From Erinaceus europaeus (taxonomy: Eukaryota > Chordata > Mammalia > Eulipotyphla > Erinaceidae), in the NCBI RefSeq assembly GCF_950295315.1, contig NC_080170.1:93170054-93234053 (forward strand): 64,000 nucleotides of DNA, in the 5' to 3' direction. The notes beneath the pieces were generated by a model, which saw only the letters and a list, made by a program, of their open reading frames with translations, made no database searches and was not told the DNA's origin. Position 1 is the first letter of the stretch. Each line of letters starts with the position of its first letter. This document shows, piece by piece, positions 22,531-33,710 of the stretch. The translations under genes and the position numbers were made by a program.

Positions 22531-22676
22531 AGAATAGGAAAGCTATCAAAGGAGGGGATGGGATACAGAGTTCTGGTGGTGGGAATTGTGTGGAGTTGTA
22601 TCCCACTTATCCTATGGTTTTGTCAGTGTTTCCTTTTTATAAACAAAAAACCAAAACAAACAAACAAAAAAATAAA
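22531..22676 (+). mobile_element. Second L1 3' end, directly after the first
   Basis: It starts 'gaataggaaagctatcaaag' straight after the A tail and repeats the 'ctggtggtgggaattgtgtg' to 'gttttgtcagtgtttcc' block, ending in AAACAAAC repeats. It is either one L1 tail inserted into another or a tandem duplication of the tail. Confidence 0.8.
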
Positions 22677-23426
22677 TATTTTAAAATATATATGTGTTGG
22701 TAGGAAAGCTGAGGTTTAATGAATTCAAGTGTTTTGAGTATTTTTTAATCAAAAACAGAAATGACAGGAAGGTGGATCAGCTAGGTAATTTATCCACAAT
22801 TGACAAAATGACAGAATGCAGAGATAGCATTCGAACACAGATCTTTTGACTCTAGGTCATATGCTTCTTGTCAATATACGAGCATATGCTTATTCCATGA
22901 AGACATTGCAAATACTCCCTCAGAGTTTGTTGTGTTTTTTTTCCCCTTATATACCATAAATACACTCTAGGAGTTATCCCTGATCCTCTCACAGGTTTTG
23001 TGAGAAGGAATAGATAAATGGATTTGACACAAGAGGCAGCATTGCCACGGTTCTTCACCTTCAATTAATTAAGAGCAGACAGAAAAAAATAGTCAGGTAT
23101 TGGAAAGAAATCAGATTTAAGCAGTTTAGAGTTAAAGAACACTCTGCTTGATGATGGGCTGTGACATGGGCAGCATGGAAAGGGCAAGGCTGCAACGCTC
23201 TGGGGAGCATCACAGGTAGCTTTAAATTCAAAATGCTTTCTTTATGAATAAAGGAAAGCTAGAAAGCAGAAAATGAAAACTGCAAAAAGTCTGAATGCTT
23301 GGTACTATTTAATGTCTTCAATCAGACAGGTAGACTGTTGGGTAATAAATATTTAAGGAGAATTTACTCAGGGAGGATCGCTGAAGGCTGTGGATATTGT
23401 AAAAATATATAAAACACAATTTGTCA
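22677..23426. other. Unique DNA, nothing recognised
   Basis: About 0.75 kb without repeat or coding signal that I can support. Confidence 0.5.
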
Positions 23427-23441
23427 TCAAAAAGTATACAG

Positions 23442-23594
23442 CTGTAGTCCTGGAGGTGGCGCAGTGGTAGAGCTTTGGACTCTCAAGCATGAGATCCTGA
23501 GTTCGATCCCCAGAAGCACATGTGCCAGAGTGATGTCTGGTTCTTTCTCTCTCCTCCTATCTTTCTCATAAATAAATAAAATCTTTTTTAAAAA
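23442..23594 (+). mobile_element. SINE-B, young, with TSD
   Basis: 'gtcctggaggtggcgcagtgg', 'gactctcaagcatgagatcc', 'ttcgatccccagaagcac', tail AATAAATAAAATC. It is flanked by AAAAGTATACAGCTG at 23427-23441 and about 23595-23609. It is close to a consensus-like copy. Confidence 0.93.
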
Positions 23595-23815
23595 AAAGTA
23601 TACAGCTGGTGAAAACACTGAATGGCACCATGTACCAAAATTTGCAGAGTGTAAATACCTAGAAATCCAGCAAGTTTCATGAATCCATGTGACCTCTCAA
23701 TGCCTAATGTCAAATTTCATGTATACCCACTTGCTTAACCAAGAAATATCTGTTTAACACATCAAACAAAGTAGGCATATTTGCATGCCAGAAATGAAAA
23801 GTTCTAGTATCAGAT

Positions 23816-23912
23816 GGTAGGACATAACATTCAAGAAGTATACAGGTAGGTAGGACATAACATTCCTTACTGTATAACAAGTATACAGTATGGTAGGACA
23901 TAACATTCCTTC
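23816..23912. repeat. Tandem repeat, three ~35-40-bp units
   Basis: The motif 'ggtaggacataacattc' occurs three times, each with a related spacer containing 'aagtatacag'. It is a local minisatellite in unique DNA. Confidence 0.85.
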
Positions 23913-24484
23913 CTTTTACTGTGTTTTTTAGAGTGTCAGAGATGGAGATCCTTCTAAGTAAAGTTTAGGTCAATCTTGTAATCTGACTGTAATTCAAAAT
24001 AATTCAGATCTCCGATGTGCCATCTCAATTCATCCTTATCAGCTCCATACTTTACAATTCCTCCAATCAGTTCACTTCTCTTTTTCTCCTCCTTAAATCA
24101 TAAATGCAATCTTTGTTAAGAAAAAGACTATTCACAGACTGGAAATAGTCTTACAATAAAAACAAATTGAAATCATATTTTTATAAGCCCAGAAAGGCAA
24201 GGCTAGGTTTGGGCTGGTTGACTTTCATCACTGTCTCTGTTTTCTATCTTAGACTATGAGTTTTTGAACAGGGACATGGTTTTATGACTCTCTCTGGAAG
24301 AAAGTACATTTACCCAAGAATTGAAATTACTTTACCATGTAAATTTTCATGAGTCCCCAGGGCCAAGCCCCCAAACAAACAAGGTTGCCAGACAGATACT
24401 TTCAGACATCAATACAGTGCTGAAATAGGACAAGCAAACCCAAAGCTATGAAAACCATAAGAGAAATACATTATTAATAAAGGT

Positions 24485-25375
24485 TCCCACTAGAAATGGA
24501 CCTACCCTATGATCCTGCAATTCCTCTCCTGGGGATATATCCTAAGGAACTCAACACACCCATCCAAAAAGATCTGTGTACATATATGTTCTTTACAGAA
24601 CAATTTGTAATAGCCAAAACCTGGAAGCAATCCAGGTGTCCAACAACAGATGAGTGGCTGGCAAGTTGTGGTCTAGACACACAATGGAATACTACTCAGC
24701 TATAAAAAATGGTAACTTCACCGTTTTTAGCCGATCTTGGATGGACCTTGAAAAACTCATGTTGGGAGTCGGGGGGTAGTGCAGCAGGTTAAGTGCACGT
24801 GGCACAAAGCGCAAGGACCAGCATAAGAATCCCGGTTAAAGCCCCCGGCTCCCCACCTTCAGGGGAGTCGCTTCACAAGGGGTGAAGCAGGTCTGTAGGT
24901 GTCTGTCTTTCTCTCCCCCTCTCTGTCTTCCCCTCCTCTCTCCATTTCTCTCTCTCCTATCCAACAACAACGACAACAACAATAACAATAAAACAACAAG
25001 GGCAACAAAAGGGAATGAATAAATAAATAATTTTTTTAAATCTTTAAAAAAGAAGAAAAATTCATGTTAAGTGAAATAAGTCAGAAACAGAAGGATGAAT
25101 ATGGGATGATCTCACACTCAGGCAGATGCTGAAAAACAAGATCAGAAGAGAAAACACAAGTAGAACCTGAACTGGAATTAGCGTATTGCACCAAAGTAAA
25201 AGACTCTGGGGTGGGTGGCAGGGGAGAGAATACAGGTCCAATTAGGATGACAGAGGACCTAGTGGGAGTTGTTATATGGAAAACTGAGAAACATTATGCA
25301 TGTACAAACTATTGTATTTGCCGTTGAATGTAAAACATTAATTCCCCAATAAAGGAAAATAAATAAGTAAATAAA
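24485..25375 (+). mobile_element. L1 3' end (ORF2 tail and 3'UTR) split by a SINE-A
   Basis: 24496-24720 encodes the ORF2 C-terminus (DLPYDPAIPLLGIYPKE, AKTWKQSRCPTTDEW). The L1 3'UTR resumes at about 25056 and ends 'taattccccaataaagg'. A SINE-A interrupts it at 24765-25054. Confidence 0.9.
24765..25054 (+). mobile_element. SINE-A, full length, nested in L1, with TSD
   Basis: 'gggagtcggggggtagtgca' head, B-box-like 'cggttaaagcccccgg', body and (CAA)n tail. The TSD is GAAAAACTCATGTT upstream and GAAAAATTCATGTT downstream (24751-24764 and 25055-25068). Confidence 0.93.
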
Positions 25376-25435
25376 ATAAATGTTCCCTACATGACCACTC
25401 TATACCAAATACTTTAATTGTTTTCTTTAATTTTT

Positions 25436-25715
25436 TTATTATTTATTTTCCCTTTTGTTGCCCTTATTGTTTTGTTGTTGTAGTTATTATTGTTGTTATT
25501 GCTGCCATTGTTGTTGGATAGGACAAAGAGAAATCGAGAGAGGAGGGGAAGACAGAGACTGGGAGAGAGAGACAGACACCTGCAGACCTACTTCACCGCC
25601 TGTGAAGCAACTGCCCTGCAGGTGGGGAGCCCAGCCTCGAACTGGGATTCTTAAGCCGGTCCTTGCACTTTGCGCCACGTGGGCTCAACCTGCTGTGCTA
25701 TGGTCCGACCCCCAC
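25436..25715 (-). mobile_element. SINE-A, antisense
   Basis: T-rich start, 'cccttttgttgcccttatt', (TTG)n, 'ggataggacaaagagaaatc', and tRNA-like head complement ending 'ctatggtccgaccccc'. Confidence 0.92.
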
Positions 25716-26127
25716 TTTGTTAATTGGTTCATATTTGCTTAGTCCATTGCAGACTCTTACTAAGCATTGGCTGATTTAACACCATATTTTTAATCATCAC
25801 TAAAAATTTTTGCATGTAGGTCTTATTAGCTTCCTTTTCCATGTGAGAAAAATCAAGTCAAACAGCTTATAAATCATGGCACTCTTCTCTATATTGACTG
25901 TCCCATCACCTGGCAATAGAAAACTGATGATCCTACAGTGAATACAATTTATTAAAATTGACTTTTTAAAAATAATTTGAATGCCCTTAAATGGAGCATT
26001 TGAAACACCTTTTAAAGTTGCAAGCATATAGGAAATACAAATACATCATTTTGCAAGCATAACTAAGCAGTGAAAAAAATGCCAGTGCTTGACCTCCCGT
26101 TGTTATGAATTTGCATACACACAATCT

Positions 26128-26346
26128 TTTTTTTTAATTTATTTTTTTATTGGGGAATTAATGTTTTACATTCAACAGTAAATACAATAGTTTGTACATG
26201 CATAACATTCCCCAGTTTCCCATTTAACAATACAACCCCCACTATGTTATTTATCATCCTTCATGGACTTGTATTCTCCCCACCCACCCACCCCAGAGTC
26301 TTTTACTTGGGTGCAATATGCCAATTCCATTTCAGGTTCTACTTGA
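26128..26346 (-). mobile_element. 5'-truncated L1 3' end, antisense, with TSD
   Basis: The complement of L1 tail type 2, beginning with T-rich sequence and 'attggggaattaatgtttta'. It is flanked by CATACACACAATCTT at about 26113-26127 and 26347-26361. Confidence 0.92.
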
Positions 26347-26361
26347 CATACACACAATCTT

Positions 26362-27797
26362 GAGGTCCTTTGAATGAAACAAAGAAAGAAATCAAAATTG
26401 TTACTTAATAATTACTATCGTGTCATACATAATAGTAAACAGTATATAACTGAATTTCCATTTAAACTATAATTTTCATTCAGGAAGATATGTGTATATG
26501 TATGTAACAGAGAGAGAACACTTGCTAAAAGAAGGCTACATAAAGGAAAATATTAAAAGTGGATGTTTAGCACAGTTGATATTTGGCATCTACAGTCTAT
26601 TCTACCTCTTACATTTTAGAATATAAATTGCCATTAGTGTAAAATTATAGCCACTTTTCTTTCTTTTATTAAGAACAACGCTGATAAACTGTCTTCATTT
26701 TGCTGCTATTTCTATGCATAATGTAACTTACATCTCCTCCAAAGCAAATGGATGAATTCTAAAAATCAATTTAACTGGTGGCAAAATATTATTAGTATTT
26801 CATACTCAAGATGAAGAAATTATAATAAGGGAAATTGGTGATTGATCAATATCCAGAGTCAAGTGAGGAAAAGATAAACAACAGACAATAGGAACAACTT
26901 GCTTCAACACTTAAACTGTGTATCCTAAAAACTAAAATGCGAAATATTACTGACCACTCTTATTTTAACGCATTGTCATTATATCAACTGACTATCACAT
27001 ATTGTGATACATAAGAATAGGTAATTCAGCTATGAAAAAAATCATATGGACATTGCATTTCTACATTACTTTTATTTTTAATTATATTAACTCTGCATAG
27101 AGACAAATTAAATATTAAGTATAATTTAACATTATCTGAGCTGTATTTGAATTTTATTTACCAGTAATTGATGTTTAAAGAACATGCATCAATAGAGTCT
27201 ATTTATATTCCCTCTACATTACATGTAGGGTTTAGACCGACCTTAATAAATTAAATATTATGAATATATTAGACCTCAGAAACAAGAATGTAGACATTCT
27301 CCTGGAAACAAATGGCCTTGCCTGCTTGAAAGACTCAGTAACTGTCATGACCATGCCAGTATGAATGATAGATATTTTTAAATGTTCTAGAGAACACACA
27401 GAAGTCCTTCATTAAAAGAAACTATAGGTTTTACATAAAATCTGGCCTATTCAGAGTTCCTGAAATCTAGTAGATAGGCAAGTATGCAGGAGAAAGATAA
27501 GGTATTCAGGAATGTCAATTATAAATTTAAAATTCTCTCCACATTTTAGTAAATGTGGTACCTTGAGCAATTTATTTCATTGCTTGAGGCCCCAGTTTCC
27601 TCATTGGAAAAATGATACTAACATTGCCAAATGTGCCGATCTCTGACAGGGAAAAGAGATATTTTAATAGACATGCATATTTCATTCATTTCACAATTTA
27701 ACATTCAAAATACTAATATGCAACCTAGTTTTTTATGTGACAGAGATCTAAATTTTTTATTATCAGTTTTTTCAACTGCTTATACCACTTCCCTCAT
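26362..27797. other. Unique AT-rich DNA, nothing recognised
   Basis: About 1.4 kb with no repeat or gene that I can support. Confidence 0.5.
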
Positions 27798-27810
27798 ACA
27801 GTATAGAGTG

Positions 27811-27855
27811 AGATCAGACAAGATCAGGCGTGTTCAGGGTGGTATGGCCGTAGAC
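27811..27855 (-). pseudogene. 5S rRNA retropseudogene, 5' 45 nt only, no tail
   Basis: The minus strand reads GTCTACGGCCATACCACCC and continues to nucleotide 45 of 5S rRNA with three C-to-T type changes. The 3' 75 nt of 5S are absent and there is no A tail. It is flanked by the direct repeat ACAGTATAGAGTGAG at 27798-27812 and 27854-27868, which marks target-primed insertion. It cannot be a functional 5S gene because most of the gene, including much of the internal promoter, is missing. Confidence 0.85.
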
Positions 27856-27902
27856 AGTATAGAGTGAGAATCTGTTGGGTTAATAACTCTATAGATTTTT
27901 AT

Positions 27903-28103
27903 TGTGGGGCTAGGAGGTAATTTATCCAGTAAAGTACATACATTACCACACACAAGGACCCAGGATAAGCCATGGGTCACAACAAATGAGTGCCTGCAGA
28001 GGAGAAGCTTCAAGGGTGGTGCTGTGATGTCTCTCCTTCTCTCTCTCTCACTCCTCTATCTCTCACCCTCTATCTAACATAATAAGGAAAATAGGAAAAA
28101 TAG
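27903..28103 (+). mobile_element. Old SINE-C-like copy
   Basis: 'ggggctaggaggtaatttat', 'cacaaggacccaggataag', TC-rich body and 'ctatctaacataataagg' tail. Diverged. Confidence 0.7.
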
Positions 28104-28405
28104 GGGGGTCGGGTAGTAGCGCAGTGGGTTAAGCACCCATGGTGCGAAGTGCAAGGACCAGTGTAAGGATCCCGGTTCGAGCCCCTTCACAGGCGGTGAA
28201 GCAGGGCTGCAGGTGTCTATCTTTCTTTTCCCTTTTCTGTCTCCTCTCCTCTCTCGATTTCTCTCTGTCCTATCCAACAACAACAGCGATGACAATAATA
28301 ATAACAACAACAACAAGGGCAACAAAATGGGAAAAATGGCCTCCAGGAGCAGTGAATTCATAGTGCAGACACCGAGCCCCAGCAATAACCCTGGAGGCAA
28401 GAAGG
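28104..28405 (+). mobile_element. SINE-A, full length
   Basis: 'ggggtcgggtagtagcgcag' head, 'atcccggttcgagcccc', body, 'gtcctatccaacaacaac', and the 3' block 'caccgagccccagcaataac'. Its tail has expanded into the purine repeat that follows. Confidence 0.93.
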
Positions 28406-28409
28406 AAAG

Positions 28410-28448
<39 letters not shown>

Positions 28449-28607
28449 GGAAGGAAGGAAGGAAAGGAAAGGAAAGGAAAGGAAAGGAAAGGAAAGGAAA
28501 GGAAAGGAAAGGAAAGGAAAGGAAAGGAAAGGAAAGGAAAGGAAAGGAAAGGAAAGGAAAGGAAAGGAAAGGAAAGGAAAGGAAAGGAAAGGAAAGGAAA
28601 GGAAAGG
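28406..28607. repeat. (GA)n-(GGAA)n-(GGAAA)n purine repeat
   Basis: A SINE-tail-born repeat: GA dinucleotides, then GGAA, then about 30 GGAAA units ending near 28607. The Lys/Glu/Arg-rich frame on one strand and the Phe/Leu/Ser-rich frame on the other are repeat translations, not genes. Confidence 0.97.
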
Positions 28608-29340
28608 GCTACTGGGAGCAGTGGAGTCATGTAGGTGTGAAGAAATTGGGCTCCCTAAGGCTCCCTATGGATAATTCAATTAAAAGTCCCCCTCATATAG
28701 AAAGTTAAGTAGATCTTTAGAAGACTAGATAATATAAGAATGCACCCTTTGCCCTAGCTCAGTTTCTGGTTAACTAGAACGTTTACCCAGAAGATACCTT
28801 GCTCTACAAACTTTGTACTTCCTAGTTAGCTGTTAAACCTGCATGTTTCCCTTCTGTAAAACCCCACTTGCTCTCTGGTGTCGGATGATAGTCCTGAAAT
28901 ATTCTAAGTTTACATGACATGTACTCATATAGCCCCTTAAGAAACCCCCACTCCCAGACCCTTTAAAAGAAGACGGGTTTCAAGCCTCAGCATTTCAGCA
29001 CTACAGGACCAAAACTGGTATACCAGCCTGGGACCTCCCAGCTGGGATTCATTTTTGTCCTTTGGTTTTGTCTCTGTGTTGTAAGTCTATTCTGCTGGCC
29101 TAAACTTAAAATCTGAACCTCTAAATTTCTCATTAACTTAAATTTACTTCTCATTTACTGTGTCTGTGTCGGTTGTGGGTCGGAACAGAAGCATCCTTTC
29201 AGTAGGCTTTTGATTGAATATCATATTTAGGTTTTATTATTATTAATATTATTATTTAGACTTTGGACTTTTATTATTATTATTTATATTTTGGACTTTC
29301 CTACAGTAGTTTGAACCAAATAAAGTTCCACAGGATTTAT
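28608..29340 (+). other. Possible LTR-like sequence
   Basis: It contains a 'ccctttaaaagaagacgg' TATA-like site near 28960, a transcript-like stretch, T-rich blocks and 'accaaataaagttccac' near 29318. The spacing is compatible with an LTR or its remains. I find no TSD, no TG...CA ends and no second LTR. Confidence 0.3.
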
Positions 29341-29344
29341 TGGT

Positions 29345-29677
29345 TTTGGGTTTGTTTGCCTCCAGGTTTATAGCTGGGGCTCGGTGCCTGCACTATGAAT
29401 CCACTGCTCCTGGAGGCCATTTTTTTCCTCTTTTGTTGCTCTTGTTGTTTTACCATTATTATTATTATTGTTGATATTGCTGTTGTTGTTGGATAGGACC
29501 GAGAGAAATCGAGAGAGGGGTGTAAGGCAGAGAGAATGATAGACAACTGCAGACTTGCTTCACCGCTTGCAAAGCGACCTCCCCGCCCCCGCAGGTGGGG
29601 AGCAGGGCACTAAAACCCGTTCTTGCGCTTATCCTTGCGCTTTGCTTTACCCCACTGAGCTACTGCACGGCCCCCAA
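29345..29677 (-). mobile_element. SINE-A, antisense, full length
   Basis: 'gcctccaggtttatagctgg', 'ctgctcctggaggccattt', (TTA)n/(TTG)n, 'ggataggaccgagagaaatc', and head complement 'gagctactgcacggcccc'. Confidence 0.92.
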
Positions 29678-30985
29678 GATTTACCGTTTTGAAGTGGAAT
29701 TGGTGTGATGAGAACGAGTGAATTTCAGGCCTTACCAAGTAAATGCCCATAGTTACTTACTTGCTCCATAGTTACCTACTTTCAGTAAGATGCAGTAACC
29801 TTTTTTCTAACAGACCCAACATTTTTAACTGACACCGTGAAAGAAAGGTTTAAGTGCTTGTTACAATGAAACAACATTTTACATCACAATGTTGAGAAAC
29901 ATTATGCAAATCTAATTTTGATCACAAATATACTGCTCAACTAGCATCTCTAAACTGGTGTTGAGCATTGAACTTAGTTACCTGTAATTACCCACTTATA
30001 TCATTGTTTATTTATTTATTTACATTCTTTCTTTATGAAGGAAAACTGGCAGCTCATTAAAACTGAGAAATCAGAAACACTAAATGCAACCACAATAGAA
30101 AAAGAATAATTATCCACAGTGAACAGCAAGAAAAGTTTTCTCCAAAAGTACATTAAGTAGCATTTTTAAAAATCATTTTTATGCTTTGTCAACTTGCAGG
30201 CAAGCCATTAGTGCAAGAGGAAAGAGATAAAAAGGGGGAAAAAATTCTGAAAGCACTTGGCCAGTTGTCCATAACCAGTTCCCTGTCTAAGTCTCTATTA
30301 AAGGTCAGTTCCATTAACGGGTCCCTGGAGAATTTGTTCTTCTTAATCCATATGTGTTGTTCCATAAAGATAAAGGGGCACACGAGCACCAAAAGATATC
30401 TGGCCTTTTGTACAGACCTTTAAAAGCAAGGTCTAAGCTTTGTTCAGTACTATAGACCCATCTACCAATCAAAATTAGCAATTATGAAATCAGTTTGAAT
30501 ATGATTATGTGGATTAGAACATGTTAGATAGTAATCCTTTAGGTGCCTTATTTATGAACTATATCTCCCCTGACCAAATTTTATCAATTCCAGTGATTCT
30601 GTTAATCTGAGTTGATCTACAAACCTCTTCCACCAGATACACATGCATTTGCAATAATCTATTCTTATTTATCACCTTTTTAGCCACATAGTTAACCAAT
30701 CAATCTTTCTTTCTTTCTGAGTTCCTCTAATTGGCTCCAACTTTGCCATTCCAGTTGCCAGTGCTAACATTATCTTAATACCCTTTTCCCAAACAGTATA
30801 GAAAAATGAGTCAGAGGATATTCTTCCAGTGACATAGGAGATGACACAAGGTCACCAAGATGGCACAGGAATTGCTAGTGTGTGGTACCAAGCTTGATCT
30901 CTGGCACTGCATATCTCTATCTCTAACAGATAAACTCTTTTGTAAGCTAGAAATTAGCTCATTCGGGTATAACCAATAAGTTATA
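29678..30985. other. Unique DNA, no supported gene
   Basis: About 1.3 kb. The 80-codon frame at 30181-30423 has no motif and no support. A degraded SINE-B-like piece may lie at about 30870-30930. Confidence 0.5.
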
Positions 30986-30989
30986 AGAT

Positions 30990-31187
30990 ACCAGGGGTAT
31001 CACATTACAGTGTGCAAGGACCCAGGTTCAAGCTCCTGGTCCCTACCTGCAGGGGGAAAGCTTCAGGAGTAGTGAAGCAGGGCTGCAGGTATCTCTCAGT
31101 TTCCCTCCATCTCTATCTCCCCCTCCTTCTCAATTTCTCTCTGTCTCTATCCAATAATAAATAAGTAAAAATATAAAAAATTTAATA
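30990..31187 (+). mobile_element. SINE-C
   Basis: 'gtgcaaggacccaggttcaag', 'cttcaggagtagtgaagc', TC body and 'ctctatccaataataaat' tail. The head is diverged. Confidence 0.85.
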
Positions 31188-31204
31188 ATCATAACACTGC
31201 AACA

Positions 31205-31690
31205 TTGGGAAATAATGTATCTTCCAATGGAAGGAATGGGGATACAGAACTCTGGTGGGAATGGTACACAATTAGACCCCTAGTATCTTATAAATTTTTA
31301 AATCAATGTTAAGTCACTAATAATTTTTTTAAAAATGAATTAACATTCTTCAGTTCATCTTAGATGGAACTTGAAGAAATCTTGTTAGATGAGAAAGTCC
31401 AGAAAGAGAAGGATGAATATGTCACTCACAGACAGAAGTTGAGAAATAAGAACAGAAAGGTGAAGCACAAGGTATAACCTGAACTGGATTTGGTGTATTG
31501 CACCAAATGAAAAGACTCAGGGAGGGGAGCTTTCAGGTCTTAGTGCATGATGATAGAGGAGTACCTAGCCTGGGCGTTAGAGTGTTTTGCAGAAAACTGA
31601 GAAACTTTACACAGGTACCAATAACTATATTGACTGTAGACCATTAATCCCCCTAATTAAAAAATAATAAATAATAAAAGAAAAGAAGAA
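31205..31690 (+). mobile_element. Two diverged L1 3' ends, sense
   Basis: 31205-31330 matches the 'acagaactctggtggg' tail type. 31345-31690 matches tail type 2 ('tagatggaacttgaagaaat', 'taatccccctaattaaa'). Confidence 0.75.
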
Positions 31691-31929
31691 ACTCACCAGG
31701 AACCCTCTCTTCAGGTTCATTTGCCTCACTTCCACTGTCCAGTACCTAAATCCTACGAGGAATTTATATTCTCCACATCAGCCTTAGAATCTACTCTACT
31801 TTCACCAGGCTGGTGGTCAGAGCAGCACCTGCCACCCTCACAGATGTCACCATAGTGAGCAATTCTGCTCAACAATGCAATGACCAACACTCAGATGAAG
31901 TTATCCTACAAAAGAAGATATTATAAAAG

Positions 31930-32545
31930 AATATTGTCTTTAATAACAGCTTTAAGTTTCAAAAAAATGGTAGATTTATCGTATAATCCTCACCCCCCTC
32001 CATGCATAATCTTCCCCATATCAACATTCCCTCCCTGCTGTAATTGGTAAACTTACATTAGTATACCATAATAGCCTAAAGTCCATAGTTTACCTGAAGT
32101 ATCACTATTAATGTGATATAGTATGGGTTTGGATAAATGTATAATACATACCCAATCGTATGGTGTCATATAGAATTTATAATCCACTAAAATAATCTTG
32201 TATTTCACCTATTCTCTCTCCCCTAAACCCAATTTCTATCAACAACTGGTCTTTCTACTGTCTCTACTTTCTTCAGAATGTCATATACTTGAAATTATGC
32301 AGTATGACGCTTACTCAGACCAACTGACAATTTTTTTTCACTGAGTTGTATGCATTTAAATTACTTTCATGTGTTGTCATGTCTTAGTAATTTTCCCTTT
32401 TTAGCAGTGAAAGTACTCTACTGTTTGAATGTAACACCATTTAGGTTTCCATCAACCTCTTAAAGAACTTCTTGGGTGTTTGAATATCTAGGTAATTATG
32501 AACAAAGCTGCTATTAATATTCTTGTGCGGGCTTTTGTGTGAACA
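31930..32545 (-). mobile_element. Ancient L1 3'UTR, antisense (probable)
   Basis: 'ttttttttcactgagttgta', 'tgaatatctaggtaattatg' and 'aacaaagctgctattaatat' resemble the antisense 3'UTR of old mammal-wide L1 families. This is based on recognition only. It is diverged. Confidence 0.55.
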
Positions 32546-32885
32546 AAAAGAAAGTTAGCATCTGGAACCTGGTGGCTGAAAAAAGAGTTAACATATAGAG
32601 CCAAATGGTTGACTAATCATGTACCTAAAAGCTAGAACAGTTCAGATGAAGAGTTGCGGGGGGGGGGGGGGGGTCTTTGTTTTGTAGATAGCTAGTAGTC
32701 CTATTTTAGTTATATTCCAAAGAGCCCATAACTGTACTAGGTGTTTTGTTTTGTTTTGTTTTGTTTTGTTTTGTTTTTCCCTGAGCCTGACATCTGAAAT
32801 GCAGGGGAGGGGGAACTGGTTGGAAGCAATGGGTTTTTCCTTTTTCTCATTTTAAATAAAGTTTAATTTTCTTTTTCTTGCCAAA
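32546..32885 (-). mobile_element. L1 3'UTR fragment, antisense, with G-run and (GTTTT)n
   Basis: 'ggttgactaatcatgtacc', 'gtagatagctagtagtcct' and 'ttatattccaaagagccc' are the complement of 61680-61880. A run of 18 G at about 32655-32672 and a (GTTTT)n run at about 32743-32776 lie inside. Confidence 0.8.
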
Positions 32886-33051
32886 AAAAAAGTTTTTAAC
32901 TCCTTTGGGTAAGCACCACACATGAATCATGATTGTTGGATTCTATAACAACAACAACAACAAAAAGTGTTTAGCTTTGTAATAAAACAAGAACCTATCT
33001 GCTAAAGTTTCAAAAAATGCTCTTCAATGAACTATACAATAAGGTAAATTT

Positions 33052-33090
33052 GGGGCCGGGCAGTGGCGCACCTGGCTGAGCGTACACGTT
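33052..33090 (+). mobile_element. Tailless SINE head (39 bp) with TSD
   Basis: 'ggggccgggcagtggcgcac' plus 19 bp is the tRNA-like 5' start of a SINE-C/A, cut off before the B box. It has no body and no A tail. It is flanked by ACAATAAGGTAAATTT (33036-33051) and ACAATAAGTTAAATTT (33091-33106). Confidence 0.85.
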
Positions 33091-33436
33091 ACAATAAGTT
33101 AAATTTTTCCTTTATCACTTATCTTTAAAGGTATCTCTCTAATTTATGGGGTTAGAGGGTAGAAGATCTTTTCAGTATGATGACACTAAGCTTTGGTGGT
33201 GAGTATGGTGATTCATATATGTGTGTTTGTGTGTGTAACTATACTCCTAAAATCTTATAATATTGTAAGCCAATGCCATACTCTGGTTTCTCTTCAGATT
33301 GCAATCATTTGCCTTTTACCAGTGTTAAATCAGAAAAAATAAATAGCTATCTTTCTAAGCAAAAACAACTGTTGAAAGGGAAAGCTAGAGAGCGTACACT
33401 TTTTGCTTTCAAGATGTATTATAAAACTGTAAATAT

Positions 33437-33710
33437 TGGGAGTCCAGTGGTAGTGCAGCAGGCTAAGCGTGGCACAAAGCACAAAGACTGGTGTAAGGAT
33501 CCTGGTTTGAGACTCTGGCTCCCCACTTGCAGGGCAAGTTGCTTTACAGTCAGTGAAGTAGGTTTGCTGGTGTCTATCTTTCTTTCTCCTTCTCTGTCTT
33601 CCCCTCCTCTCTCCATTTCTCTCTGTCCTATCTAACAAGGACATCAATAAATACAACAGCAATAAAAAAACAAGGGCAACAAAAGGGAAAGTAAATAAAT
33701 ATTAAAAATA
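33437..33710 (+). mobile_element. SINE-A with TSD
   Basis: 'gggagtccagtggtagtgca' head, body and 'aacaagggcaacaaaaggg' tail. It is flanked by AAAACTGTAAATAT on both sides. Confidence 0.92.

Noticed and set aside
27811..27855. Functional 5S rRNA gene
   Set aside because: Only the first 45 nt are present, with TSDs; the rest of the gene is missing.
28213..28674. 153-codon Lys/Glu/Arg-rich open frame
   Set aside because: It is the translation of a SINE-A tail and the (GGAAA)n repeat; no gene evidence.
30181..30423. 80-codon frame in unique DNA as a small gene
   Set aside because: No motif, no splice or promoter context, and length is expected by chance in 64 kb.
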